Assembly: GCA_001692895.1 (NCBI GenBank) | Contig: KV748215.1 | Span: 293,720-357,719, forward strand | Direction: 5' to 3' | DNA length: 64,000 nt | DNA from: Cenococcum geophilum 1.58 | Taxonomy: Eukaryota; Ascomycota; Dothideomycetes; Gloniales; Gloniaceae | Notes under the pieces: generated by a model | What the model was told of the DNA's origin: nothing | Database searches by the model: none | The model's input: the letters and a program-made list of their open reading frames with translations, nothing else | Made by a program: the position numbers and the translations under genes | Shown: positions 42,208 through 53,635 of the stretch, in pieces | Layout of the letters: every line of letters starts with the position of its first letter | Position numbering within the stretch: the first letter of the stretch is position 1

Positions 42208-43111
42208 AGTGACGGGACGGGACGGGACGGAACTGGAATGGACAGGAACAGAGCGGGCCTATTTCGGCCTAACCCCCTTCTGGCTGAGAGAGATCCTTTG
42301 ATTCAAGCCAACTGCCAATGCACCTGATGTTGGAGATATTTAATAAATGGTGCACTGGACGAGGCTGAGGCTTTTGCCTTCCGCCTTTGCCCTCCCGAAG
42401 ATGCATGATCAGTCACCTACTTACGCTACCTACTTCTGCGCAGAACTCATTTGTTGCCTTGTACTTCTTGATATACTGCTTTATTGGTATTACAATGTTT
42501 TGCACTTACGTTCTGTAGATATTTCTCTACTTGGATGGCACTACCACTGTTCCCCCGTTGGGAGTACCTTGTCGTTCAATTATTCCTTCGCTTCATTCCG
42601 TTCCAAGTCACTATCGGCGTTCTCAGTTGGTTCTGTCTGGCGGACAGGGAGCTTCAGCCGCCCCAGATCCCCTTCCGGCCGATAGGTTGATTATTGGCAT
42701 TTTCGCTGTGGACTGCACTGAGATTTCAGGTTCGTGCTGCCACCCTGCTAAAGAAAATCACTAAAAAGAATCAGATTTTGGCCCTATGGCGGCTATGCCG
42801 AACTGGGTGATGTTGTTGGCGCTGAACAGGTCGATACTGATGATAGTAGATCGCACTGCCATAGCAATTGATAGTTGAAATAGCCCTCCATCTGTGTAGA
42901 ATTGTTGAGAGGGAAGGAGGAAGTATTAGTTAAGATGCAGGGACATTCGGCGGAACGCATCCTTTAACGGAGCACCGCGCAGCTGATAAAGATGACAACG
43001 CCACCGTCACGGGCTTCTTCTGCTGCACGCACTGTAATTTCAAAGGTCTCATGCGCATGAACGCGAATTCACATTATGGTGCAAGTGGGCTTATCTAAAG
43101 ACGCGTAGACT
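42208..43111. other. Intergenic DNA with a GGGAC microsatellite
   Basis: A CGGGA tandem run lies at 42212-42231. Overlapping open frames at 42347-42764 show no domain. Nothing else supported. Confidence 0.35.
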
Positions 43112-43423
43112 TCAAATTTGATTGCATGCCAAAATCTCAATGTCTTGCATTAGAGTCTGCAGTTTAATTAGAACAGATACCGTAGGAGATATTAAACGTA
43201 CCTGGAATACAATTGCGTCAGGGCGATCCCGTAAATGTTTAAACAATAAAGCCGAATAGATAGGATCCTGTATTTGATGCCCTTTAGTTCTTTCCCAAAG
43301 AAGACGAAGAATCTCCTTTTCGGTCTCGGGGAAAAGATCAATTGAGTTGAAGGAGAGGTTACGCGCAGTTCCCCATCTAGGTAAATGCAAAGGATTTATG
43401 CCACATAGCCTCTGCCCCCACAT
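43112..43423 (-). other. Open frame, possible exon of an unidentified protein
   Basis: The minus-strand frame reads WGTARNLSFNSIDLFPETEK and EILRLLWERTKGHQIQDPIY with a credible coding texture. A GTACGT donor-like site lies near 43203. No start context or family recognised. Confidence 0.35.
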
Positions 43424-43487
43424 TGTTCATGGCGGCACGCCTTATTAGCCTAATTAAGCGAGATCCTAGAATTAAAGGTAATCCATA

Positions 43488-43710
43488 TACAGCTTGTACG
43501 AGCTTCGGTTTCTCCCCCCGTGTGCGCGCAACACACACACCTAATTTCGCTAACAACTAGTCAAGTGCACTTACAAGAAAGGTAAAGTCTCTAATTTTTA
43601 AGCTTAATTGCAAGAGTTAAACTTGAAATTCTCTAGTGTGCAAGAAAGCGAAATTAGGTGTGTGTGTTACGCGCACACGGGGGGAGAAACCGAAGCTCGT
43701 ATAAGCTGTA
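43488..43710. mobile_element. MITE with 54-67-bp terminal inverted repeats, TA target site
   Basis: The left end CAGCTTGTACGAGCTTCGG and onward through CTCCCCCCGTGTGCGCG pairs with the right end CGCGCACACGGGGGGAGAAA and onward to CCGAAGCTCGTATAAGCTG. TA flanks both ends (43488-43489 and 43709-43710). Inverted repeats extend about 65 bp per side with few mismatches; the about 90-bp middle has no coding capacity. The structure is that of a non-autonomous Tc1/mariner-like MITE. Its ends differ from those of the Tc1 copy 70 bp downstream, so it is not a deletion product of that element. Confidence 0.85.
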
Positions 43711-43778
43711 AGCGAGTCCAGAAATCGACGGTCGTTCAGCAAGTTTCATTAACCTAGTTAAGCGAGATTTACCGTTTA
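43711..43778 (+). repeat. Flanking repeat unit interrupted by two transposons
   Basis: TTARCCTARTTAAGCGAGAT occurs at 43444-43463 and again at 43750-43769. CCTAGAATYRAAGGTMATCC occurs at 43466-43485 and again right of the Tc1 copy at 45169-45188. GAGTCCARARATCGACRG occurs at 43714-43731 and 45197-45220. Together they show a local tandem repeat in which one unit carries the MITE and another the Tc1 copy. Confidence 0.65.
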
Positions 43779-45156
43779 CGAAATGCATTGGAATCCTTGG
43801 CATGCCGATCCCCGATTTTTGCGCCCAACCTTACGTGCAAAACCGTGAGATAGCCCATTTCCCACATCAAACGCGCCTTATTGTCGACATAACTCCCTAC
43901 CGTCAGTCAGTAAGTTGAAGCCGACGTCGCCCTGCTATTTGCCCTATCTTGACGCGTTTCCTAGTGTTATAGTGCCTCCTATTGACCCTGCCCGTCGCGC
44001 GGATATGGTCCGTCTACTTGAATTAGGCTGGCGGCCAGATGCTGTCGCAGAACAGCTACACGTCAGTCGAGCTACCGTGTATAACACCGAACGCAACCTT
44101 ATGCGATATGGCCAGCCTATCAGGCCTCATACGAAAGGCTAGCCGGCCGGCGGTGTTAACAAAGGCTGATAGAGAGGCTCTCCTTGAACTCCTGCTCCAC
44201 GACGGTTGGAAATGTCTAGACGAAATTCAGTACTGGTTCTATCACGAACGTAATCTTAATGTTACTAGTACTACAATCCACCGTGTCTTAAAGAAGGAAG
44301 GGTGGTCAAGGAAGGCAATCAGGCGTATGGCGCAGGGCCGTAACTCACAGCTAAGGGAGCTCTATCGTGATGATATGAGGCGGTTTCCAGCAGATATCGT
44401 GGTATTCCTTAACGAGGCTATTTTCAACGAGAAGACCGGCTGACGGACGAGAGGGCGAGTTCCAATCGGTGAGGAGGCGTGCTATAAGGGCGATCTTCGA
44501 AGAGGTGATACTTGGAGTATCTACGCGGCTACAACGATTGACGGCTGGGTTTGCTATCAAGCCCGTAAGGGCTACTTCAAGATTAATAACTTTATTAGGT
44601 GGCTATACAGCTGCCTATTTCCTGCGCTTCGTGAGCGATATCCAAATCAGACTATGGTAATCGTAATAGATAACCTTCCAGTTCACGTCAACGCGCGGAT
44701 TCCAGCTACTATTAAAGAGGAGGGCCATATTATTCGCTATCTACCGCCGTACTCACCAGACTTTAATCCAATTGAGCTTATATGGGCCGTCTTGAAGGCG
44801 TGGATCCGTCGCTAGCACCTATATACTCGAGAATTCCACCATAATTATAGTGAGTTTCTCAAGCGAGCCATCCGTGAGAGTAGGTGCGATTCCTTTACCC
44901 GGCAGCAGTTTCAACACGCCGCAGGAGGAATACATATAGAACAGGCTGAGCTGGAGCGTTTACGACGTCAATTGGAGCGATTTGAGCGCCTTCTATCCAG
45001 TTTATATATCCTTTGCTTATATATAAAGCCTCCTAATAGGGACATTATATCAATAATAAGTCGCGTTAACGTGGAAATGGGCTATCTCACGGTTTTACAC
45101 ATAAGGTTGGGTGCAAAAATCGGGGATCTGCATGCCAAGGATTCTAATGCATTTCG
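43779..45156 (+). mobile_element. Tc1/mariner element, 1,378 bp, about 85-bp inverted repeats
   Basis: Terminal inverted repeats start CGAAATGCATTRGAATCCTT and end at the mirror sequence; about 85 bp pair with roughly 6 mismatches (43779-43864 with 45071-45156). TA lies outside both ends. Length and structure are typical of complete Tc1/mariner copies. The inner edges of the repeats include GTGAGATAGCCCATTTCC. The internal transposase is broken (next entry), so the copy is not autonomous. Confidence 0.9.
43915..45056 (+). pseudogene. Tc1/mariner transposase, inactive
   Basis: Order of parts: N-terminal helix-turn-helix (MVRLLELGWRPDAVAEQLHV then SRATVY), linker, second helix region (LTKADREALLELLLHDGWKC), then the DDE catalytic core: VVFLNEAIFNEKTG (the first acidic residue, normally FLDE, is Asn), VIVIDNLPVH (second Asp present), and YLPPYSPDFNPIELIWAVLK (third acidic residue present). 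A frame change lies around 44100-44150 and in-frame stops at about 44442 (TGA, likely from TGG) and 44814 (TAG, likely from CAG). D-to-N and W/Q-to-stop changes are G-to-A or C-to-T, consistent with RIP. The C-terminus contains a coiled helix (ELERLRRQLERFERLLS). Confidence 0.82.
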
Positions 45157-45711
45157 TAAACGACAAATCCTAGAATCGAAGGTCATCCATAGAGAGTCCA
45201 AAGATCGACAGACCGGATGCGGACGGCCCATGCACACATGCTAATCAATCTCCCCCCGTTACATCCTATATGTCCCTGGAATTGTCTATTCCAACAAGCC
45301 AGGCACATTGCAGAAGGTTTTAAAGCTTAAATTTAAGTCCAATGCAAAAGTGTCCATTCGCTTTTTTCTTGCGTGGATCACCATAAAATTGCAGAAATTA
45401 CAAAGGTTTAACTTTCCATCGACAAGTGCCAGAGGACTCGGCGCTTAGAACACAAAAACATCATCTATCCTAGCATGTGGCAGTGGCTTATTCCTACCTA
45501 TCTGTGGCGCCGACTGCGGGTCGCGTTTTTAAGGCAACAAGAAGGAGGCAGGCGTGTTGTCAGAGAAGGCAATCGGTGCGCAAAACTACGAATCGCAGTT
45601 GTTACTATAAGGCTGCCAATCCCAGCGTCCCCCCCTTCACTCAAAAGCTCCCACAAGAAATTTATATCTCCCCTCGACTTCTAGCACCGACCTAAAAAGT
45701 TTATTGCGTCA
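45157..45711. other. Intergenic DNA upstream of a C2H2 gene
   Basis: Contains the right-hand flanking repeat (45166-45220). No gene seen; short frames at 45475-45695 lack domains. Confidence 0.4.
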
Positions 45712-46500
45712 ATGGCCGATCTGCCACAGAACCTCGCCTGCCCATTTTGTGATGTGCGGATATTCCAGCGAGAGGACCAGCTGTATAGCCATGTTAATCT
45801 TGAGCACCCGTCAAAAGTGCAGGAAGCGGGGCTAAATCCCCAGGGAGGAACTGCCCTTTTCCGGAAAACTCTACGAGAAGAAGAGCTTCGCAAGGCGTGA
45901 GTGTTAGGCTGCCTTAGGAAACTTAGCTCGGCCCCCTTTCCTCGGCCCGCTCTATCATCCTTAGCATCTCTCCCTTGCTGGAAGCTAATTTACCTCTGCA
46001 GGAAATCTTCGGCTGATCGGCCGGCACGGGAAGCCTCGCATGCATCATCCGATGCAACTGGTTCGACACCCGACCTGACTCGGCTGACACTTGGAGGCAA
46101 GAAGAGTTCTAGCGGGAACGGCCGAGCCCCCTCGACGTATCGACCTAGTAGGAAACGTGCTGCTGGCTCTGGTGCGCAGCGTACAGAATTTGCCGTGCGA
46201 ACTCCAATCCACCGGGGCGGTCCAAAGCGTGCCAAAGTAGTCGGGTATGAGATTGCCGGTGAACCGTATACGGGCAACTCGTCCAGTGATGGGTGGTCCG
46301 TTCAAGGGAACTCCCGCTGCCGCTCTACCCGTCGGCGACAATCCGGGACCCATAGGTCGCCATCTTATTATGAAAGTCCAAAGCACAGCTTGGCAGGTGG
46401 CTTACCGTCACCGTTCAATATACAGCCAACCCTCCAACAGCAACCGGGTGTTGTCAAAATTCAGCGTTTTGATCCTCGATATCCAAACTTTCTACTTTAA
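45712..46500 (+). CDS. Small C2H2 zinc-finger protein, 227 residues, intact
   Basis: Exon 1 is 45712-45896 and exon 2 is 46002-46500; the 105-bp intron has a strong GTGAGT donor, a GCTAAT branch-like site and a CTGCAG acceptor, and the phase is exact. Residues 9-35 hold one finger, C-x2-C-x13-H-x4-H (LACPFCDVRIFQREDQLYSH). The remainder is Ser/Arg/Gly-rich and basic (RPSRKRAAGSGAQRTEFAVR), ending FDPRYPNFLL. It is likely a nuclear, nucleic-acid-binding protein. There are no RIP changes although a heavily mutated block begins 50-100 bp downstream. Start chosen at the first in-frame ATG after stops. Confidence 0.72.
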
Positions 46501-46599
46501 CCCGATTCACGCCCTATTTCTTAAGAGCAGCTTGCCTTAGAAGTAAAGTCTATATATACTGGACTTATAATAGTAGAGATAAAATATATTTATATAGAC

Positions 46600-48270
46600 A
46601 GAGCTTAGGCCTCTGCGTCTCCTAAAGCTAAAGGAGATCCTAATTCTAAACTAGTAAATAATCACTAGCAAGCATTAATTGCTCTATACCGAACCCTACT
46701 GTATAAGCATTACGACTTCTTCTTAGCCTCTTAGCATTCTTCTACTTCCCCTATATTACGTTGCCTAGTATCTAAGTACTCTATGCCTACTAGAATGTGG
46801 AAATATAGTATCTACTCTTTCCTTAAGCTATTACGCCGTCGGCTACCCGAAAGTTTGGATTATATACTCGCTTTTATATACCTTACTTATCAGATAATGG
46901 CTTTTCTCTATAAGATAGTGCCTATATTTAAGGATACTTAGATTAAATATCTTAGTAATCTTAGTTAATATTATATAGCTATTAAAGATAAGGACCTACG
47001 CGATCGCGAAACCTAGGTAAGTATTATACATTTCTAGTATAGTAAAGCTGCTAATAAGAGTCCCTCTATAGGCCGTTTATACCATTATTTAGCTATACTA
47101 GCGCGGCCTAATGCGCTCTAATAACTTTACTACTATTTATGGTCCTTAACCTGCGTTTAGCCGTTTATAAGCACCTGAGAATCTATCTTAATACTATTAG
47201 ATCTAATACTTAGCCGTTCTAAAACGTTATATTTGCACTCTCTACCCGTAGATATAAATTTTATTAAAGCCTATAGTATTCTCTTTGGAAAGCTATTATT
47301 AGAAGGCTTTAAAGAAGCTCTTATATTATTCTTAAGTTAATTAGATAATTATATTAGGCGCGTAACCGCTAAATAGAAAACGTAAGGTGTCTATATTGCC
47401 ATCACTAATATTACTAGACTTTTTAATTACGGCTTATAGGACTTAATCCTTAGGTATGCCTTCCAGTTATACGCTAAAAAATCGCTCTATAGCTCTTACA
47501 CTAAACAACTATTAACTCCCTTAGATAATGGTTTAAGTCGTTCGCCATCTTTAGATTTTCTAGAACTAAAACACTTTTCTAATAAAGAGCTATCCGCTTA
47601 GCTCCTTAAATTATCCTCCGATTTTATATTCTCCCGTACTTATTGTCTAATATTTTTAACTTTAGCTCTTATTCTTCGGCGTATTAGGGACAAAAATGTT
47701 CTTCCTTATATTCACGTTTTGTTTATATTCCTTTCTACCGCTATTTTAATCTTATATATTAGCACATTGCTATATAATATCGCCCCCTAGTTAGAAATCG
47801 TTGTTTTCCTTAATACGTTATTAAAGTCTAAGAGATACGAGCCGCTTATTATAAACGATCTATTCCCTAATTAAGATTAAAACGACAACCGTCCGTTACT
47901 AGAAGATTACCTTATATATAAGCAAGTTTAGAGTTAATACTATTTCCTAGAATAGTAGTTTAGTAGTAAGCATAATGAAGAGAAGCACTCTTTTAAACTT
48001 ACCTTAACAATTAAATTAAAAACGGAGTGTATTCTACGCCTTAGTTAATAAATCGCATCTATAAGATTAAAGGCTATAATTAAGGACTTTTAGCCTAACT
48101 TTATCTTAGTATAAACGCTGGATATATTATAACCGCACATCTAATACGTGGTCTATGTCCTCTGTATTTATATAAGTCCGGCTAGGGCACGAAACTAATA
48201 AAGAGGGTTCTTATTCCTTAAATCGTACGTTACTGTTAGTTAATGTAATAGATATAGGTTAAAAGCCTGA
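46600..48270 (+). pseudogene. EST1-like DNA/RNA-binding domain protein, RIP-degraded
   Basis: EST1-type domains are found in telomerase-associated and decay proteins; in fungi a related family is amplified in accessory DNA. One plus-strand frame reads through most of 46600-48270: IALYRTLLYKHYDFFLAS, KYSMPTRMWKYSIYSFLKLL, RRRLPESLDYILAFIYLTYQ, YYIAIKDKDLRDRET, SKAANKSPSIGRLYHYLAIL, ARPNAL, and a C-terminal half with FNYGLxDLILRYAFQLYAKK and LIFLTLALILRRIRDKNVLP. The core W...RDRE...W...Y.KAA...P..GRLYHHLAIL...ALQQL...P pattern of the EST1 family is recognisable. Numerous TAG/TAA codons sit where Gln or Trp belongs. No PIN nuclease domain is seen. The start is unclear. Confidence 0.7.
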
Positions 48271-48426
48271 TAATGTTTACGATATTAATGACGACTTACT
48301 AAGGGTGCGAGATCTTAGAGCTAAACGAAGAAGTTTTTCTAGTTAACTATAATTAGCGCCTAAGACTTAGAATCTAAGCGCCACCACGACTTAGAGCGGC
48401 TATGCGCCCGTTCTTATAAAGGCAGC

Positions 48427-48504
48427 TAATAGGATTCTACTTAGGAATTACACCGTAAGATAATACTGCGTGTCTTCTTTTAGTGCTCTATTAATGGTCC
48501 TATA
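48427..48504 (+). repeat. Dispersed repeat R3, copy 2 (RIP-shifted)
   Basis: Partner of 17751-17826. Differences run C to T (CTACTTAGGAATTACACC versus CTACTCAGGAATTACACC) and G to A (CTCTATTAATGG versus CTCTGTTGATGG). Confidence 0.85.
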
Positions 48505-48550
48505 AACTAGGTTATAGTTTATAACGCTAATCTACTACTTAATTAACAAG

Positions 48551-49112
48551 ACGTATTTTAGATACTACTTAAGGAGGGCGATTGGAGCGTTATAATTCCA
48601 GATAGTGGTATATAGCCGCATATAATGTTAATTTATAGGCGTATCTAACTAAAATATCTAGTTATCGCTAAGCTCCTTATACTATTAGGGAACAAAGATT
48701 TAACAGGTATAGCTGCATAAAATGCTCTTAGTAGCACTAGGGCTGCTATTATAGAAAAGAAAAAAGTGCGAATTGCTACCGCTACGGATAGTAATGTTAC
48801 TTAGCGGTTTATGGCTAAGCAAATAGGCGATTATATGACGGAAGGAGGAAGGAATTTAGTTAAAGCCATTATTAGGGTGGCTTATAGAGAAAGTGATCTA
48901 AACTAAGAGGCTCGAGGGAGCCGTTTAGGGGACTATCTAGGAGCAAAGCCTGCCGTTCTTATTACTAAGGATAGAGCTATAAGGCTTAAAGCTACCACAA
49001 TAGGGGTTGCCACTATTGCCATATTTATAATTAAGAAAGTTCTAATCGCACTAAGGAGAAAATCCAACTCTGAAGAAAAATATCTCTTGAAAGAGCTCGG
49101 TAATAATGTTTA
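48551..49112 (+). pseudogene. Unidentified protein remnant with a membrane segment
   Basis: One frame is readable for about 185 codons, broken by a few TAG/TAA. Readable blocks: GDWSVIIPDSGI, LVIAKLLILLGNKDLTGIAA, NALSSTRAAIIEKKKVRIAT, GGRNLVKAIIRVAYRESDLN, and a likely membrane helix ATTIGVATIAIFIIKKVLIA followed by basic residues. It ends at TAA 49110-49112. The family is unknown. Confidence 0.4.
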
Positions 49113-51773
49113 ACTACCGGTTTTCTTTTAATAAATAGTCCCTTATAGGAAAAGCGCTAGGCGTTTTCTTTAAGCAAGATCTGTTTCTCTATAATAAAAT
49201 GCAAGCTGCGCGAGTACTCTATGCGTTTCTAAAGTTAAACCTCTACCGTTTACACCTAGAACACCTAACTCTACACACTTTATTTATAACTATTTGCTAA
49301 CCGCGGTTAAGATCTAGGATTATATTAGATATATAGACACTACTTTAAGTAGGATAGACTATGGCCAGTTAAGCGAGTAAAGGGTAACACTTAAAGAAGG
49401 AGGAGTAAAGACATGTGCTGAAAGAATAAAATGAGGAAAGAGGTCTATAGTTTAGAGTTACGACGTTGAAATAGGGACGGGTAAGTCACGAATAGCGGTA
49501 ATGAAGAAGAGGCGAGTTTGGGTAAGAGGCTGGCGTAAGTATTTATACCTTTTCTCTATAGTGCCGACTGGGTCGACTTTTAAGGACCTAAAAGGTGAGC
49601 ACTTCAATGGCTAATGTGGTGGGTTTTATGGGTTAGGGTGGTAAGCAGGGGAGGGCGGTAACAGGGGTGACACGCCTAAGGGCGATAAGGAGTTGCGGGG
49701 TTCGACGCAGTGTTGGAGCCTCGATTTAGCTCAGAAGGTGGAAATTATCAGGCATAAATGGCAACTCTATCGTATAGCATTGGTGGGATTGGTAGATTTT
49801 AGCTTTAGAGCTGCGTAATCCAGGTGATATAATATATAAGTATTGGGCTATATCCAAATTCTTACCATTTAGAGCATTCTATTTAAGGAAAATTAAAAAG
49901 TGCCTACTACTAAGTTTGGGTTAATATTTATTTCTTACCCGCTAGGAGAGGATAGTATTATTAACAGAGAGCTGTTTCCTTAAGGCTTATGCTATTTCAT
50001 TTTAATAAGTAAACTCTCCAGATAGTGCTTTCGCAACGCTATTTTATATATATAAGATTTAACTTAAACTAAGCCATTGCGAAGGGGATATTTTTCTAAA
50101 CGCTACTATCTCCTAGGAATACCACTAAATTATAAAAAAATGAGAATGTTATAAGTCTTGGCCAGTTTAAGCAGGCTACCTTTACATCTTAGTTATTATA
50201 GCTTAAGGTTAGGAGGAAATATAAGTATACTGGTTAAAAGGCCAAAGGAACCCTTTATATCCTGCTCTTTTAATAATACTAAAGTATCTATCTTACTCTT
50301 AATATTATAAGTTATTGGACAGTACTACCTAATAAGGTGCGATAGCTGTAAAATCTAAATAGAGGATATAAGTTTAAGGATATATATAGCTTAGCTAAAC
50401 CGCGATCTATTAGAGTTGGATATTATAGAGTATCTATATATTAAGAACCGCCTAACTATACTAAGGCGTAATAGGAGGACAAGATAGCTAAAAGTTATCT
50501 TTAAAAAGTTTATCTACCAATCTAAATAGCCTAGGAGTTTACCTATTTTAGAGTTTATGTTATAATAAAAGATAACGGTCTTAAGACCAAAATTGGACTT
50601 AAGTATCTACTACCGTTTAGCGATTGCCGGCTCCGGTTATTGCATCTTATACTTTATTATATTCTATTAGGGTTAACTAGTTATCTATAGACTTAATAGG
50701 TAGACTCTTAGTAAACCTTTCTATTTAGGACTTGCAGGACTGTTTATAATTAAGTAATAAGTTATAATTGAGGCGATACTAGTAGGACCAATTGGTTATA
50801 AACGGTCCATACGTTTTTAGGCCCAATAAGCGTATATAGTCCGTTTGAGTGCATCAGCCTTCCTAGCATTTTACTGCTTTATCCCACTTAGAGTAGGATA
50901 CCTCTCGCTAGGGGAGCAGAAACTCTTCTTTAATTATTCCTACTAGCTTAAGTAACAACTTATTAATATAAACCTTAGGTCCTTAGCTAAACCGATAATA
51001 AAGTCGCAAAGTAAGAATTGCGGAAGATCCTTTGGCGTAGGCCTTAAGATGCGCTCTAAGTTTAGTAATACTAACGGGAAATGCCCATGTAGTTTAAAAA
51101 TGTGTTATTTTTGGGTTTAGTTAATAGGGTAACAAAATGCAGATCTCTAGAGACCGCTTAATTTGAAGTCTAGCTACCTATATCCTGCTCTGGCGATCTT
51201 AATGCTACTAAAACTATTAGTGTAGGTTCTATTATAGCGTGGGGTAAACTATTTTAGTCCTACCAGGAGGTTAAAGCGTTAGTTAGCGTATAGAAACGCT
51301 AAGGCTGTACTAACTGTAACTAGGGAATACTCCGAGTTCTAAAATACGGAGTTGCTAGTGATAATTGTGTTATCTTCTCTTGTTATTAAATTAAGCTAAC
51401 TGCTATATTTATGGTTAACTAATAACCTAGCGTTTTATAGTGGACACTAATTGGGTTTTTAAACGTTAGCCGTGTACAGCGTATTAAAATCTAGATTTGG
51501 CTGCGTAATATACCCTATTATAGGCTTAAGTTCGTATAAGCGAACCTGCCGTGCTACTATAGTTTACTAATAACCGAACGTTTATAGTAGGTTGTTCTTT
51601 CTAATAATAGGTTCTTACTATACGGCGTGGTTAAGAAGTGTATAATATGTTAAATGTGATATGTTCTATAGTCTAGAAATAAATTTCAAAGCTAGTAGCA
51701 TACTAATAAATAGACTGCTATAATTAGCTAGGAGTGGAATAACGAAAAAGATATATAACACTAGATATAGCGC
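49113..51773. other. RIP-mutated DNA, no gene assigned
   Basis: 49350-49850 is G/A-rich and relatively GC-balanced; 49850-51773 is AT-rich. Weak minus-strand coding texture is visible near 50200-50850 but with frequent stops, and no family motif could be read on either strand. Confidence 0.4.
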
Positions 51774-53635
51774 GAAGCTCTATTATTGACCGAGAGTTTA
51801 GTAAAATTAAAAGGGCTACTAAAGACCTCCTGGTACGTTAAAGATATATAGCTTTAGCCATATCTGACCAGATTTAGGATTGGGTAAAGGTATTCTATGC
51901 CGACAATCTTCCTTATATTTGCAAAAATGAGGATATTTTAATCAATATAGGGGTTAAATGGGACAAGGTTTAGAAGGGCCTAGAGAATATTTCTATATAT
52001 TTTAATAAATATACGGAAAATCCTAAGCCGCGTAAAAGACGTAGTAAAAGAATATTAGGTTTAGCGTCTACCCGTCTAGGTATTTAGAGGGTTTAATATC
52101 CGGACTTAATTAAACTTTCTACTAGCGACTGTAACCAACTTACTGTTAAAGAGTTATAAAACCTTTTTTATACCTTTCGCTCTATTCTTACAGAGGAGGT
52201 TTATAAGGACGAATTTATCCGGATTAAAGTGCCTATAGAACCATTTGACTTTAGTAGAGCGCATAAAAGATTCCCATCGGTAGATTTCGAAAGTACTATA
52301 TTTTAGCTTCACTATAACAACCTCTTAAAAAAGTCTCTAAACTCTTTAGTCTATTAGGTAGGCTAAGGTAGGCCCTATAAGAATCCTTTTATACTAGATA
52401 TAAAGGCGCCTACTCCATATAAAGATCTACCTTCGTTACCGACCGCGCAGTCTTAGGGAGATTAGCTAACCGAATTAATCGGAGGATTGCCTATTAATAT
52501 AGACTACTATATACTTAATGCAAAAGACCTAGAGATATAAGCCTCGATTGGCTTGCCTCTAATACTACTTTAATATAATAACCGCTTAATGCAAACAGCC
52601 TAGAAGTTAGAAGGTATACACTACCCCTATATATATATTAGTCGAACAATATCGCCGTTTAGTATATATATTAAAGATACCGGTCTTAGCTCTATTAATC
52701 TCCTCTATACTAGCTCCCTAAAAGTATAGATTATTATACCCCTATACTATTCCCGTCTCCTTAAATCTAAGCTAAGAGAAACCTTTCGCAGCATTAAGTC
52801 TTATACTTAATTTGTCCGCTATTTAGCTCCTCTTATTACCCCGTTATAATTGCTGAAATAGAGTATTAATTTTACTATTATCCATTAGGAACCTAGGTAA
52901 GTTATTAGAGTTCTAGAAGATATATACCACTTTAGGCTAAACCTGGGTCCTAATTACGCTAAGGCCATTAACTTAATACCAAAAGGCAACTAGCAAGCTC
53001 CTATTAGTTACCGATTCTGCTTAGAGAAATGTATAAAGGATGCATATATTAACGCATAAGATTTATCTATCTTGCCCAGCAATTCAAACCGGGAATTTTC
53101 TCTATTATTTGAAGATGATATAAGGCCTGGATATAATTAAGTAGCTATAAATAAACGTAAAAATAATACAATCTCGGATATAGAATTCGACGATTAGCTT
53201 TTAGAAACGCCTAACTCGGCTAAATTAACCGACTTAGATGCTCTTAAGCGTGAGTTAAGGAAAGCGCTCGAACTAGAAGATTATAGAACTCCTCTTAAAG
53301 TAGTTTCGTCTGTTAGAGTTCCTAATATGCAATCCACTAATATAGACGCTCTTTAAGGGTCCTCTAAGCTTTCTTCGTTGTTTAAAGAACAATCCTACAC
53401 CTCTTCTACCTATGGGTTGGATGTTGAATTTGCAATAGACCTCCATCTTATAGATATACCGATGCTAAACTCTATCCTAGACGGCGGTTCTAAGTACCCC
53501 TTACCGAGATCCTTAAGTATGCCACCACTAGATAGTTCCGAAGAACTACTAGCTCTAGATAACGACACTATTATAGATATATATACCCTAACATTAACGG
53601 TTATGTCTATAGACTTTGTAAATACCTACTACTAG
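51774..53635 (+). pseudogene. JmjC-domain protein (KDM4-like oxygenase fold), RIP-degraded
   Basis: JmjC proteins are Fe(II)/2-oxoglutarate oxygenases, often histone demethylases. One plus-strand frame reads for about 600 codons: N-terminal coil (VKLKRATKDLL), RKRRSKRILGLASTRLG, then the JmjC region: HYPYIYISRTISPFSIYIKD (the metal-binding H-x-E/D now reads Y-x-K), LSSINLLYTSSLKV, IIIPLYYSRLLKSKL, IYHFRLNLGPNYAKAINLIP (distal His kept) and APISYRFCLEKCIKDAY. The tail is Ser/Asp/Leu-rich, ending DFVNTYY at TAG 53633-53635; its last 85 codons are open. Stops lie at expected Gln/Trp sites. His-to-Tyr and Glu-to-Lys at the metal site match C-to-T and G-to-A change, so the site was lost by RIP and not by selection. 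Confidence 0.72.

Noticed and set aside
43488-43710. MITE as a deletion derivative of the neighbouring Tc1 element
   Set aside because: Terminal sequences differ (CAGCTTGTACGAG versus CGAAATGCATT).
49600-49720. Telomere-like TTAGGG near the EST1-like fossil
   Set aside because: Only a single TTAGGG-like word (GGTTAGGGTGG) is present, with no tandem run, so no telomeric tract is supported.
49113-51773. Possible retroelement in the AT-rich gap
   Set aside because: No polymerase, integrase or terminal-repeat signature could be read on either strand, so no element is called.
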